DNA of 37,588 nucleotides, from contig CARTIQ010000008.1 of assembly GCA_949068525.1 (NCBI GenBank), forward strand, positions 1 through 37,588. Direction: 5' to 3'. Positions 6,953-15,998 of this stretch are shown here, piece after piece. Under the pieces are notes generated by a model, which was given only the letters and a program-made list of their open reading frames with translations, made no database searches and had not been told where the DNA came from. Source of the stretch: an uncultured Eubacteriales bacterium. GTDB taxonomy: Bacteria; Bacillota; Clostridia; Oscillospirales; Acutalibacteraceae. The position numbers and the translations under genes are program-made. The first letter of the stretch is position 1. Each line of letters begins with the position of its first letter.

Positions 6953-8221
6953 ATGTTTGTGGATGTAGCTAAAGTTAAACTGAAGGCTGGAGATGGCGGG
7001 AACGGAGCGGTATCGTTTCATCGCGAGAAATATGTTCCTTCTGGTGGGCCGGACGGCGGAGACGGCGGCAAGGGCGGCGATATAATTTTTGTTGCGGATA
7101 GAAATCTTGCAACGCTGGCGGATTTTCGGTATAAACGAAAATATATTGCAAAAAATGGAGAAAGTGGAAAGGCTTGTCGATCATCGGGTAAAAGTGCGCC
7201 GAATCTGGTGGTCCATGTGCCGAGAGGCACGATAGTTAGAGAATTGATAAGTGGAAAGATCATTGCGGATATTTCTACTGACGCGGAGACGGTTATTGCG
7301 AGAGGTGGCAAAGGCGGGTTTGGCAATATGCACTTTGCAACGCCGACTCGCCAGGCACCTCGATTTGCCAAACCTGGTACAAAGGGCGAAGAGCTTGAGG
7401 TTCAGCTGGAGTTAAAATTGTTGGCGGATGTTGGTTTGGTGGGGTTCCCAAATGTTGGAAAGTCCACTTTAATCTCGGTAGTAAGCCAGGCGAGGCCAGT
7501 GATTGCGGATTATCATTTTACTACACTTACGCCTGTTTTGGGTGTGGTACGGATGCACGAAGAGTCTTCTTTTGTAGTTGCTGATATCCCGGGGTTAATC
7601 GAAGGGGCTTGCAAAGGGCTGGGGTTAGGACATCAGTTTTTGCGGCACATTGAGCGATGTCGGTTATTGGTGCATGTTGTGGACATTGCCGGAAGCGAGG
7701 GGCGTGACCCGGTTGAAGATTTTGAAGTGATAAACCGAGAATTGAAAAGTTTTGATGAAAAATTGGCTGTTAAACCGATGATCGTTGCGGGCAATAAGTG
7801 TGATCTGGCTAGTGACGAGCAGATTGAATATTTTAAAAATTATGTGGAGGCTAAAGGATTCAAATTTTTCCTGATAATGGCGCCGATAAACCATGGAGTA
7901 GATGATTTACTGCTTGGAATAGAGGCAATGCTAGCGAAACTGCCACCGATTACCATTTACGAGCCGGAAGAACTGCCGGAAAATTTATTCAAGCAAGCGG
8001 ATAGCGAAGTTGAAGTCACGACGCGAAACAGTGTATATTTTGTTACTGGAGAAAAGGTTTTGCGGCTTGTAGAGTCGGTGAACTTGGACGATTATGAATC
8101 ACTGCGATATTTTCACAAAATGCTTGGAATTTTTGGTGTGCTGGAAAAATTAAAAAATGCCGGGATAAAGCAGGGCGACACCGTGAGCATTTATGATTTT
8201 GAATTTGAATTTTTAGAATAG
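6953..8221 (+). CDS. obgE: GTPase Obg (ObgE/CgtA)
   Basis: Obg is an essential 50S-associated GTPase involved in ribosome assembly and stress/ppGpp signalling. From ATG 6953 (AGGTGA site just upstream) the product is 422 residues. Domain order: glycine-rich Obg fold (1-158, with GGPDGGDGGKGGD), G domain with P-loop GFPNVGKST (164-172), switch FTTLTPVLGVV, DIPGLIEGA (G3) and NKCD (G4), and a C-terminal OCT domain (about 345-422) found in Gram-positive Obg proteins. An upstream in-frame ATG (6929) falls next to the preceding terminator and is not preferred. mrnC follows 16 bases later. Confidence 0.97.
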   Translation: MFVDVAKVKLKAGDGGNGAVSFHREKYVPSGGPDGGDGGKGGDIIFVADRNLATLADFRYKRKYIAKNGESGKACRSSGKSAPNLVVHVPRGTIVRELISGKIIADISTDAETVIARGGKGGFGNMHFATPTRQAPRFAKPGTKGEELEVQLELKLLADVGLVGFPNVGKSTLISVVSQARPVIADYHFTTLTPVLGVVRMHEESSFVVADIPGLIEGACKGLGLGHQFLRHIERCRLLVHVVDIAGSEGRDPVEDFEVINRELKSFDEKLAVKPMIVAGNKCDLASDEQIEYFKNYVEAKGFKFFLIMAPINHGVDDLLLGIEAMLAKLPPITIYEPEELPENLFKQADSEVEVTTRNSVYFVTGEKVLRLVESVNLDDYESLRYFHKMLGIFGVLEKLKNAGIKQGDTVSIYDFEFEFLE

Positions 8222-8237
8222 CGTCGGGGGTAAAGAC

Positions 8238-8630
8238 TTGGAACGGTTATATAACGGTGGATGCGACTATAGGACCATGAGTCCGCTAAATTTAGCGTTT
8301 GTGGGCGACGGTGTGTATGATCTGTTTGTGAGGGAATGGCTTGCATGCAGCGGTAACTACCCGGTTGGGAAGTTGCATAGGCTGAAGGTGGAGAAGGTTT
8401 GCTGCAAGGCCCAGGCTGAATTTATGAATGCATTAATGCCAAAACTGACAGAAGAAGAGTTGGCAATTTTTAAGCGAGGTAGAAACGCGCATACTTGCCA
8501 TACGCCAAAGAATGCAACGAGCGAAACGTATCATACCGCAACAGGGTTGGAGGCTTTGATTGGATACATTTATTTAAAGGGCGATATACCGAGAGTTAGA
8601 GAGATTTTGAGCTTAATTGAAAAAACTTGA
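8238..8630 (+). CDS. mrnC: Mini-ribonuclease III (23S rRNA maturation)
   Basis: Mini-III is a double-strand-specific RNase with only the RNase III catalytic domain; it matures the 23S rRNA termini in Firmicutes. The 130-residue product has LNLAFVGDGVYDLFVREWL, where the Asp of VGD is the metal-binding residue, KRGRNAHTCHTPKNA and TGLEALIGYIYL with the catalytic Glu. There is no dsRNA-binding domain, as expected. The start is TTG 8238 behind a GGGGGT site, which gives the usual distance to the LAF/YVGD motif; ATG 8277 is a shorter alternative. In many Firmicutes this gene follows cysS, so its place behind obgE is less usual. Confidence 0.9.
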   Translation: MERLYNGGCDYRTMSPLNLAFVGDGVYDLFVREWLACSGNYPVGKLHRLKVEKVCCKAQAEFMNALMPKLTEEELAIFKRGRNAHTCHTPKNATSETYHTATGLEALIGYIYLKGDIPRVREILSLIEKT

Positions 8631-8669
8631 AAATAAATTTAAGATAAAACTAGGAGTGGTTGTGTTATT

Positions 8670-9656
8670 ATGAATAGACTTAAGAGCGCGAATGTGGCTG
8701 TTTGGGCGCAGGACATTTTTGTGATTTTGCTAGGGTGCTTTGTGTACGCGATTTCGATAAATTGCTTTACCGATCCCAACAATATTTCTCCGGGTGGAGT
8801 TATTGGTATTGGCCAGCTAGTTGGCGATTTGACCGGCTTCCCTAAAGGGCTTTTTTGCTTGCTTATTAATATTCCTATATTTTTGTGGGCTTTTGCAGAG
8901 CTAAACTGGCGCGGCTTAATAAAGAATTTGTTTGCAACGGTAGCGTTGAACGTTTTTGCAGACTTGACTGTGCCTATTTTGCCGGAGTATAAAGGGGACA
9001 TGATGATAGCTGCGATATTGGCGGGCATAAGCGGAGGCATAGGACTTGGCTTAATATTTACCCGTGGTGCGGCGACGGGAGGAACAGACCTCTTAGCAAC
9101 TTTGACAAAGATACATATCCCGCACATCCCAGTGGGCAAAATCTTGATGCTTATAGATGGTACGGTTGTAGGGGTTTCTACGGTTGTGTATAGCATTGGG
9201 AGCAGTGACCCGTTTGCGATAATTAATGGTGCGACGTATGCGGCGATCCTGCTGTTTGTAGAGACAAAGCTGATAGACGCCATGATGTATGGCACGAGCC
9301 TCAGTACAGGGCGAGTGATGTTTATTATATCGAAGAAAAGTACCGAAATTTCGCAAAGAATAATGGGAGATATAAAAAGAGGCGTTACTGTGCTAAAAGG
9401 GAAGGGCGGATATACTGGTAACGAAGAAGAGATCCTTATGAGTGCGGTAAGGAAGCAAGAGGTACACAAAATTTATGATATCATAAAAAAAGAGGATAAA
9501 GACGCATTTGTTATAGTTGGTGAGGCTGGGGAGATTACAGGTCTCGGATTTAAGTCTTTGGACGAAGAGCTAGAACGCTCAGAATTTTTTAAGAAAATAG
9601 CAGAAAAAAAATTTGCAAATAATAAAAATGTTTGCAACAACAGTGAAAACGTCTAA
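8670..9656 (+). CDS. YitT-family membrane protein
   Basis: The 328-residue product has the family's layout: five to six membrane segments in the first 200 residues (for example VILLGCFVYAISINCF and AAILAGISGGIGLGLIF), including NNISPGGVIGIGQL and RGAATGGTDLLATL, then a cytoplasmic DUF2179 domain (about 215-310) with GVTVLKGKGGYTGNEEEILM and VGEAGEITGLGFK. The transported or sensed substrate of this family is not established. The ATG at 8670 lies 13 bases after TAGGAG, a rather long gap. It appears to be the last gene of the obgE-mrnC unit, ending at the hairpin at 9695. Confidence 0.9.
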   Translation: MNRLKSANVAVWAQDIFVILLGCFVYAISINCFTDPNNISPGGVIGIGQLVGDLTGFPKGLFCLLINIPIFLWAFAELNWRGLIKNLFATVALNVFADLTVPILPEYKGDMMIAAILAGISGGIGLGLIFTRGAATGGTDLLATLTKIHIPHIPVGKILMLIDGTVVGVSTVVYSIGSSDPFAIINGATYAAILLFVETKLIDAMMYGTSLSTGRVMFIISKKSTEISQRIMGDIKRGVTVLKGKGGYTGNEEEILMSAVRKQEVHKIYDIIKKEDKDAFVIVGEAGEITGLGFKSLDEELERSEFFKKIAEKKFANNKNVCNNSENV

Positions 9657-9694
9657 TTTACAGTTTTACTTAGTTTGCAAATTTGCATAAAAAG

Positions 9695-9729
9695 AAGCAG
9701 CATTCCAAAAATCTGGAATGTTGCTTTTT
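9695..9729 (+). terminator. Terminator after the YitT gene
   Basis: A long stem AAGCAGCATTCCA (9695-9707) / TGGAATGTTGCTT (9714-9726), 13 bp with one G-T pair, followed by T5. Confidence 0.88.
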
Positions 9730-9793
9730 AATTAAAATGATATCATAATTATTTTATAACATTTTCACTTTAAACTAACTTATTGGGGATACT

Positions 9794-9898
9794 TTAGCGT
9801 TTTTCGTTATTGTTCTTGTTTTGCTTGTTATCATTTTTATTGTTGTTACTGTTGTTTTTGTTCTGATTTTGGTTTTGGTTCTGATTATTTTGTGCCAT
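9794..9898 (-). CDS. 34-aa Asn/Gln-rich peptide, unknown function
   Basis: This very short minus-strand gene starts at ATG 9898, preceded by a strong GGGGGTGA site 5 bases upstream. The product is MAQNNQNQNQNQNK followed by more Asn, Lys and Gln, ending NNNEKR; about two thirds of residues are Asn or Gln. The strong ribosome site in an otherwise gene-free 400-base gap is the main argument that it is real. Such compositions occur in small spore-associated or disordered proteins, but I cannot assign it. Convergence with the YitT gene and divergence from the methyltransferase gene make it a one-gene unit. The rest of the 9657-10055 gap holds only the terminator at 9695-9729 and AT-rich sequence. 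Confidence 0.55.
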   Translation of the reverse strand: MAQNNQNQNQNQNKNNSNNNKNDNKQNKNNNEKR

Positions 9899-10055
9899 TA
9901 CGTTCACCCCCCACGTCAACGGTATAACTTTTAGAAAATTAAGATATTGCCTTTGCGACCAAAAAATAGTTTAAATTTTAAATTAATTTTTGACCGCAAT
10001 AGTATTATTAACGTAAAATAAAAAAATATTCAAAAATTTAAAAAGGAGTTTCCAT

Positions 10056-11429
10056 ATGCAGTTGCCGCTTGAATATAAACGCGAGCTTGAAAATTTATTT
10101 AAAGAGGGTAGCGAATATCGGAGGTTTATCTCGTGCTATGATGAACCGCCTTATAGAGGAATCCGGATAAACACTTTAAAGGTTTGTGATGAGAGGTTTA
10201 AAGAAATTTTTAAATTTAAAATAAAAAAGTCGCGATTTTCAAAGAATAGTTATTACCTGGAAGAGGTAGTAAAATCAATAGGCAACTTGCCGTTACACCA
10301 TGCAGGGGCTTTTTATGTGCAGGAACCATCGGCGTCTTCAGCTGTTGCTGCTTTGGATCCGAACCCTTACGAAAAGATTTTAGACTTATGCGCAGCGCCA
10401 GGAGGCAAATCAACACAGATTGCAGCTGCTTTAAAGGGGCATGGACTTTTGTGGTCAAACGAGGTTGTTGGCAGCAGAGCCAGGGTTTTGCTCTCGAACA
10501 TTGAGCGGATGGGCGTTAGGAATGCTGTGATTTCTTCGTGCTCGCCAGAGGTTTTATGTGAAAAATTATGCGGCTTTTTTGATAAAGTTTTGGTAGACGC
10601 GCCGTGCTCCGGTGAAGGGATGTTCCGCAAGAATCCGGAGGCTATTATAGAATGGTCGCCAGAACATGTAAAGGCTTGCGCTAAACGGCAGCTAGCAATC
10701 TTAAAGACGGCGGCAAAATCCTTAAAAAAAGATGGTATTTTGGTGTACTCGACGTGCACATTTTCTCTGGAGGAAAACGAGGGAGTCATATACAAGTTCT
10801 TGCATGAGAACCCCGATTTTGCACTGGAAGACATCGATGAGCAATTTGGACGAGCTGCTTGTAACGTCGGGCTGAGTAGCGAGTTGATAGATACCAGCAA
10901 GGCTAGAAAAATTTTCCCGCAAGACGGCGGTGAAGGACATTTTGTTGCTAGGATGAGGAAAGTTAATGATGACGCAAAAAAAGTGCATGATTTTAATTAT
11001 AAAACAGCGAAAAGTACAGATAATAAGCTTGGGTATGAAATTTTCTCGCAGCTGTTTAATTGTGAAGTTTATGGAAAAATAGTTAAGGCTGCAGGTAAAT
11101 TTATCATTTTGCCAGAAGGTTTAGCGGATATCGCAAGGCTGAATGTTCTAAGAGCGGGCGTACTTTTGGCTACGAGTAAAGGTTCCGGTTGGGAGCCAGC
11201 ACACGCAGCTTTTATGGCTGCATCCAAAGATGAGCTCAAGTTTAATATAGACCTAGACTCCGGCTCAAGCGAGATTTTAGAATACTTAAGCGGACGTGAA
11301 CTTTCAATTAACGATAAGCTTATCGGTTATGTGGGTGTTTGCGTAGACGGCATTGTGACAGGTTTTGGCAAGGCTGTTAACGGTCGCCTAAAAAACAAGT
11401 ACCCTAAGGGTTTGCGTCTTTTGGCTTAA
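10056..11429 (+). CDS. RsmF/RsmB-type rRNA (cytosine-5)-methyltransferase
   Basis: This is a NOL1/NOP2/Sun-family enzyme that methylates cytosine C5 in rRNA using S-adenosylmethionine. The 457-residue product has an N-terminal RNA-binding part (1-100), the SAM-binding loop LDLCAAPGGKSTQIA (about 109-123), motif IV DAPCSGEGMFRK with a conserved Cys, and motif VI STCTFSLEENEGV with the catalytic Cys. A C-terminal part (about 300-457) resembles the RsmF C-terminal/PUA-like region. The start at 10056 follows AAAAGGAG. Length and C-terminal region fit RsmF better than RsmB, which carries an N-terminal NusB domain that is absent here. The exact target base cannot be read from sequence. Confidence 0.92.
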   Translation: MQLPLEYKRELENLFKEGSEYRRFISCYDEPPYRGIRINTLKVCDERFKEIFKFKIKKSRFSKNSYYLEEVVKSIGNLPLHHAGAFYVQEPSASSAVAALDPNPYEKILDLCAAPGGKSTQIAAALKGHGLLWSNEVVGSRARVLLSNIERMGVRNAVISSCSPEVLCEKLCGFFDKVLVDAPCSGEGMFRKNPEAIIEWSPEHVKACAKRQLAILKTAAKSLKKDGILVYSTCTFSLEENEGVIYKFLHENPDFALEDIDEQFGRAACNVGLSSELIDTSKARKIFPQDGGEGHFVARMRKVNDDAKKVHDFNYKTAKSTDNKLGYEIFSQLFNCEVYGKIVKAAGKFIILPEGLADIARLNVLRAGVLLATSKGSGWEPAHAAFMAASKDELKFNIDLDSGSSEILEYLSGRELSINDKLIGYVGVCVDGIVTGFGKAVNGRLKNKYPKGLRLLA

Positions 11430-11450
11430 CTTACTATAAAGCCGAGAAGT

Positions 11451-11479
11451 TTGCATAAACCGAGTGCAGGTGCTATAAT
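11451..11479 (+). promoter_or_regulatory. Extended -10 promoter of the phospholipase-like gene
   Basis: TTGCAT (11451-11456), 17-base spacer and TATAAT (11474-11479) preceded by TG at 11471-11472. Confidence 0.75.
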
Positions 11480-11510
11480 TTCGATGTAAAATATTGTAGA
11501 GGTGAAGAAG

Positions 11511-12371
11511 ATGCCGGCAGCGATTACACATTATTTGCAGGTGGAGCGTGTTTTGGTGGGGCTTGCAAAGTTGCATCCGGGGCTTGAATATAACAAAAAT
11601 GCTGTTTTGTGGGGTGCACAGGGGCCAGATTTTATTTTATCCCACAGGTCGTTACCAGGCCAGTCGGGCCGGAGTATAAAAAAATATGGGGCATATTTGC
11701 AGGAGGAAGACATTAATAATTTAAGGGATGAGGTTTTTTCTGCTATCCCAGAGGAAAACTTTACGCGGCTTGAGAAGTCCTATTTAGTCGGATTTTTTTG
11801 CCACAGCATTTTAGATAGGTTAGCGCTCCCGTTTATTAACTATAGCTCGCAGAGTCTTGCCAATTTGAACAAAGGCTGCGATTTGCAGATTTGCAGAAAT
11901 AATGTAAAATCGGCGCTGGACGTGATAATATTAAGGTACGAAAAGCAGCAGCTGCCGAGTAGCATTAGGCTGAAGAGCTTGCTGCCCAAGGATGAAAAAG
12001 TAAAAAAGTTTATGGTAGAGCTGTTTTATAATTTGCTTACGGAAAATTACAATGTGGCTGTGAAAAAAGAGGATTTTTTTGAGGCTATGTGCGATTTTAG
12101 AAAATTTTTTGGGCTCATGACTGATAGAACGGGTATAAAAAAGGAATTCGTAAAAAAGATAGAAAGGTGGCAGGGGAAGGATGCCTACATGTCGAGCTAT
12201 ATAAGAGATTTGACCGAGGACGACAGCTATGATTATTCGAACTTGTCACACAGCATTTGGAATTGGCCTATGGATGGCGGAGAGGAACGCACGGACAGCT
12301 TTTTTGACATTTACGAACAGTCTATTGTGGACTCCATCGCATTTGCGGACAAATTTATTTTGCGCGGCTAA
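11511..12371 (+). CDS. Zinc-dependent phospholipase C-like protein
   Basis: The product (286 residues from ATG 11511) resembles the Zn_dep_PLPC family, common in Clostridia as cytoplasmic proteins of unknown substrate. Visible family features are the N-terminal MPAAITHYLQVERVL with a metal-type His, LWGAQGPDFIL, the FCHSILDRLALPFI helix with His and Asp, and a later DDSYDYSNLSHSIWNWP segment. The start is ATG 11511, correctly spaced from AGAGGTGA; GTG 11502 lies inside that site. No signal peptide is seen, unlike secreted clostridial phospholipases, so an actual lecithinase role is unproven. It has its own promoter. Confidence 0.75.
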   Translation: MPAAITHYLQVERVLVGLAKLHPGLEYNKNAVLWGAQGPDFILSHRSLPGQSGRSIKKYGAYLQEEDINNLRDEVFSAIPEENFTRLEKSYLVGFFCHSILDRLALPFINYSSQSLANLNKGCDLQICRNNVKSALDVIILRYEKQQLPSSIRLKSLLPKDEKVKKFMVELFYNLLTENYNVAVKKEDFFEAMCDFRKFFGLMTDRTGIKKEFVKKIERWQGKDAYMSSYIRDLTEDDSYDYSNLSHSIWNWPMDGGEERTDSFFDIYEQSIVDSIAFADKFILRG

Positions 12372-12405
12372 ATCGAATTTATCGGTAGCAAGTAGAACAC
12401 CGAGG

Positions 12406-12434
12406 TTGAAAAAAAGGTAGTTTTTTGGTATAAT
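12406..12434 (+). promoter_or_regulatory. Promoter of the polysaccharide gene set
   Basis: TTGAAA (12406-12411), 17-base spacer and TATAAT (12429-12434), about 40 bases upstream of the sugar transferase gene. Confidence 0.75.
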
Positions 12435-12472
12435 GGCCCTTGGAATTTTAAATACAAAAATAAAAATGAGGT

Positions 12473-13165
12473 ATGATTTTGGTTTTGCGCAAGTGGGAAG
12501 ATATCCCATCGGCATTGAAAAACGAACGTACGCGGCATTATTATGAGGTTTTGAGCAGAAAGAAATTTAATCTTTTTTTGAAACGAGTATTTGATTTTAT
12601 AGTTGCGCTATTTTTGCTGGTTTTGCTAGCGCCTGTTTTTGTTGTTGTGGCTATCCTTGTAAAACTGACTTCCGTTGGCCCGATTTTATACAAGCAGGAG
12701 CGGGTTACTACATATGGCCAGATTTTTAGGATATATAAATTTAGGACAATGGTCGAAAATGCCGACAAAATGGGATCTTTAGTTACGCTTGATAATGATA
12801 CTAGGGTTACCAAGGTAGGACGTTTTTTGCGCCGGTTTCGGCTGGATGAGATTCCGCAGCTGTTTAATATAATTTTGGGGCAGATGAGCTTCGTGGGTAC
12901 GCGTCCAGAAGTTAAAAAATATGTAGATGCTTATTCGGACGAGATGCTTGCAACTTTGTTTATGCCGGCGGGTGTTACTTCTTTGGCGAGTATAAGCTTT
13001 CGGGATGAGGATAAACACTTGGATAACCGCGAAAGCGTGGAGGCTACTTACATAAACAAAATTTTACCGAAAAAGATGAAGCATAACCTTGAGTATATCG
13101 AGAAGTTTAACATTTTCTATGATATAACTTTGATGATAAAGACTATTCTGGCTGTGGTTAACTGA
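12473..13165 (+). CDS. Undecaprenyl-phosphate sugar-phosphate transferase (initiating glycosyltransferase)
   Basis: This enzyme type transfers a sugar-1-phosphate to undecaprenyl phosphate at the membrane, the first step in building an exopolysaccharide or glycan repeat unit. The 230-residue product has one membrane helix (about 38-62, FDFIVALFLLVLLAPVFVVV), then the bacterial sugar transferase domain with YKQERVTTYGQIFRIYKFRTM, DNDTRVTKVGRFLRR, LDEIPQLFN and MSFVGTRPEV. It is the short, single-helix form without the N-terminal CoA-binding/multi-helix part. The start is uncertain: GAGGT abuts ATG 12473 and is better spaced for TTG 12479 or 12485. It heads a probable operon with the aminotransferase and ligase genes. 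Confidence 0.92.
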   Translation: MILVLRKWEDIPSALKNERTRHYYEVLSRKKFNLFLKRVFDFIVALFLLVLLAPVFVVVAILVKLTSVGPILYKQERVTTYGQIFRIYKFRTMVENADKMGSLVTLDNDTRVTKVGRFLRRFRLDEIPQLFNIILGQMSFVGTRPEVKKYVDAYSDEMLATLFMPAGVTSLASISFRDEDKHLDNRESVEATYINKILPKKMKHNLEYIEKFNIFYDITLMIKTILAVVN

Positions 13166-13225
13166 TTTTAAATTTTGAAAAGTTTTGGCTAAGATGCAGT
13201 TTAATTTGTAAAGAGGAAATGATGC

Positions 13226-14434
13226 GTGGTTATGAGGATTATAAAGTTTTCTCCACCGGATATTGGCAACATGGAGATAAATGCGGTTAGCGAGGTTTTG
13301 CGGTCGGGCTGGATAACTACGGGCCCTAGAGTGAAGGAGTTTGAGGCGAGGATTGCGGAATATTGCCATACCCCCAAGGCGGTTTGCTTAAACTCTGCGA
13401 CTGCCTGCATGGAGCTGATTCTTCGTGTTTTGGGCATTGGGCCTGGAGATGAAGTCATAACCAGCGCGTATACTTATACGGCGTCAGCGAGCGTTATTTG
13501 TCACGTGGGCGCAACGCCTGTTTTGGTCGATACGGCTAAGGGATCCTTCGAGATGGACTATGATCTTTTGAGCAAGGCTATCACTCCTAGGACAAAAGCG
13601 ATAATTCCAGTGGATTTGGCTGGCCGTATGTGCGATTACAACAGAATTTTTGAAATTGTTGAAAGCAAAAAGAATTTATTTGATCCTAGGAATACGATTC
13701 AAGCAGCGTTTAAGCGGGTAATCATCGTTGCGGACGCTGCGCATGCGTTTGGAGCTTTGTGCAAAGGTGAGGTTTGTGGTTCTGTTGCGGACTTTACGAG
13801 CTTTTCTTTTCACGCGGTTAAGAATTTGACTATAGCAGAGGGCGGGGCACTTACTTGGCGCACTCACACTGGAGTGGATAATGAGTCTTTATACCGGAAG
13901 TTTATGTTATGGTCGCTGCATGGGCAGTCTAAGGATGCCTTGGCCAAGACGACGCCGGGCAGTTGGGAGTATGATATTGTCTATCCGGGGTACAAGTGTA
14001 ACATGACGGATTTGATGGCTGCTATAGGGTTGGCCCAGCTTAAGCGGTATAATTCTCTTTTAGAAAAAAGAAGACATATAATAAATACATATGATGAAGC
14101 CCTGCAAGACTCATCAGTGTCTGTTTTAAGGCATTTTGATGAGGAGAATAACTCTAGCGGACATTTATATTTGACGCGGCTAAATGGTAAGGACGAAAAC
14201 ACCAGAAATAAGCTAATTGAACTGATGGCACAAAAAGGAGTCGCGACGAATGTGCACTATAAGCCGTTGCCGATGTTTACTGCCTATAAAAATTTAGGGT
14301 TTAACATAAAGGACTTTAAAAATGCTTATGACACCTATAAAAACGAGGTAACACTGCCGCTGCACACACTGCTTGAAGATGAGGACGTTGACTATGTGAT
14401 AACTTCGTTTAGGGAATGCCTGCCCCGAATTTAG
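13226..14434 (+). CDS. DegT/DnrJ/EryC1-family sugar aminotransferase
   Basis: This is a PLP-dependent transaminase acting on nucleotide-linked keto-sugars, producing amino sugars for surface glycans. The 402-residue product (GTG 13226 behind AGAGGA; ATG 13232 is the alternative) shows GWITTGPRVKEFE, LNSATACMELIL, the cofactor-binding region VADAAHAFGA and FTSFSFHAVKNLTIAEGG with the Schiff-base Lys, then the C-terminal GVATNVHYKPLPMF and TLPLHTLLEDEDVDYVI typical of the family. A roughly 15-residue insertion around residues 147-165 (ESKKNLFDPRNTIQ) lies between the sugar-binding strands. The position between the initiating transferase and the ligase/polymerase supports a role in making one sugar of the repeat unit. 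Confidence 0.93.
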   Translation: MVMRIIKFSPPDIGNMEINAVSEVLRSGWITTGPRVKEFEARIAEYCHTPKAVCLNSATACMELILRVLGIGPGDEVITSAYTYTASASVICHVGATPVLVDTAKGSFEMDYDLLSKAITPRTKAIIPVDLAGRMCDYNRIFEIVESKKNLFDPRNTIQAAFKRVIIVADAAHAFGALCKGEVCGSVADFTSFSFHAVKNLTIAEGGALTWRTHTGVDNESLYRKFMLWSLHGQSKDALAKTTPGSWEYDIVYPGYKCNMTDLMAAIGLAQLKRYNSLLEKRRHIINTYDEALQDSSVSVLRHFDEENNSSGHLYLTRLNGKDENTRNKLIELMAQKGVATNVHYKPLPMFTAYKNLGFNIKDFKNAYDTYKNEVTLPLHTLLEDEDVDYVITSFRECLPRI

Positions 14435-14476
14435 GTAGCGGATAAAGAAATGTATGTATAAGGAGTTGGATGTTGA

Positions 14477-15928
14477 TTGCTTAAGTCGATAATAAAAGCT
14501 TGCTCAAGGAACTTTTATAACGAGACCGCGTTTAGGATCACTTATTTTGTTAGTTTGCTTTTTAGTGGTGTTGCCTTTTTGGACATCTTATCGGTGCCTT
14601 TATGTGCTGCAACGCTTATTTGGTCGGCTCTAATTTTAATACATAAGATAAAATTGGGAACTTTTAACGTAAAATATTCAAAAATTGTTATGCTATTTCT
14701 TTTATTTTCGATGATTACTGCAGTTATAAATATAACAGTAGGCTTTCCAATTAACGTTCTGGCTGAGATAGTCATTATATATCATGCGGCGATTTGTTTC
14801 TTTTTATTTTACGGAATGTCTTGTGATATAGCCGATTTTGATGAGATAAAAAAAGAAATTATTTTGGCGTGCAAGGTTTTGGTTGTTATATCAACTTCGT
14901 TGGTGCTTTTGAGCTTTATACTTTTGATTTTTAAAGATTCGTTCACATTTAGCTTGCCTTTACCGCCTATAATTGAAAAATACGGACGGTATATCCGTGT
15001 GGTTGGAATTATAAAGGGCGAGGAGTCCGTACGATTTACTGGAGTATTTATTAACCCCAATATATTGGCATTTTGCTCGACTGTTTCTATAATTTTTTGC
15101 CATATTCTTTATAGAACAGACCAAATTTTTAATTTAAAGAGAAAATGGTCAAAAGTTTTGCTTGTGACGTTAATTGTTTCTGCTCATTTTTTGGCTTTGG
15201 TGCTAAGCGACTCTATTGCATCGTTCTTGTTTTTGGTAATTTATGCGGTGCTGTGGATGTTTTACAAAATGATTTTAGAGAATAAAATTTCGTCGATAAA
15301 ATTGATTGCAAAGCATAGCGCGTTTTTTTTGATGGGATGTTTTATACTTGTCCTGGGCCTTTTTGGCTTTAGAGCTTGCTTTCAAAACAACGCTTCGGAT
15401 ATAATTGATAATGTGTATTCAATTATCACTAACTATACCTCAAATCCAGACATTAATAATGATATAATCCATTTTGGCAGACCTAATTATGACATTCGCG
15501 ATGGGAGTGGCAGAAGCCGGCTCTTGGCGCAAGGATTCTATATATTTTTAAAGCATCCGCTGTTTGGAATTGGCAGCACTAATGTTATTGAATACGGCAA
15601 TGTTTATTTTGAATCTGGAATCGCTTTTTCGAATTTTCATAACGGGTATTTTTCCATATTAGTATGCAATGGTGCAGCTGGATTTATAACATTTGTAGCG
15701 TTTTTAAGCTTGGTGATGCTTAATTTGCTTATGTTCTTTTTTAAAAAGTACACGCAGCTAAAGTCCACAATATTTGTAAACTTGCTAATATGTATTTTGG
15801 CGTATTTGGTTTTTGCACTATTTGAGAAGGCATTACTATCAGAAATCAATTTTATGAGTATTTTCTTTTGGCTGGTTTTGGGCTATGCAATGACTTTCTT
15901 TATGAAATACAACTACAAAAAAGAATAA
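14477..15928 (+). CDS. O-antigen ligase/Wzy-type polysaccharide polymerase
   Basis: The product is a 483-residue integral membrane protein with about 11-12 hydrophobic helices and a large extracytoplasmic loop near residues 310-390. That loop contains DGSGRSRLLAQGFYIFLKHPLFGIGSTN and SNFHNGYFSILVCNGAAGF, the HPLFGIG and HN signatures of the Wzy_C/O-antigen ligase family. Such proteins polymerise or transfer lipid-linked glycan units on the outer face of the membrane. It starts at TTG 14477; an in-frame stop lies directly upstream and AGGAG is 11 bases away. Last gene of the set. No flippase or extra glycosyltransferases are in the window, so the glycan pathway must be completed elsewhere. Confidence 0.88.
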   Translation: MLKSIIKACSRNFYNETAFRITYFVSLLFSGVAFLDILSVPLCAATLIWSALILIHKIKLGTFNVKYSKIVMLFLLFSMITAVINITVGFPINVLAEIVIIYHAAICFFLFYGMSCDIADFDEIKKEIILACKVLVVISTSLVLLSFILLIFKDSFTFSLPLPPIIEKYGRYIRVVGIIKGEESVRFTGVFINPNILAFCSTVSIIFCHILYRTDQIFNLKRKWSKVLLVTLIVSAHFLALVLSDSIASFLFLVIYAVLWMFYKMILENKISSIKLIAKHSAFFLMGCFILVLGLFGFRACFQNNASDIIDNVYSIITNYTSNPDINNDIIHFGRPNYDIRDGSGRSRLLAQGFYIFLKHPLFGIGSTNVIEYGNVYFESGIAFSNFHNGYFSILVCNGAAGFITFVAFLSLVMLNLLMFFFKKYTQLKSTIFVNLLICILAYLVFALFEKALLSEINFMSIFFWLVLGYAMTFFMKYNYKKE

Positions 15929-15936
15929 AAAATAAA

Positions 15937-15974
15937 TCCTTGTTAAAGCGAGGCCAACTAACAAGGACTTTTTT
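15937..15974 (+). terminator. Terminator of the polysaccharide gene set
   Basis: The 9-bp perfect stem TCCTTGTTA (15937-15945) / TAACAAGGA (15959-15967) is followed by C and T6. Confidence 0.85.
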
Positions 15975-15998
15975 GCTTAGTATATTTAAAATTTTTAT

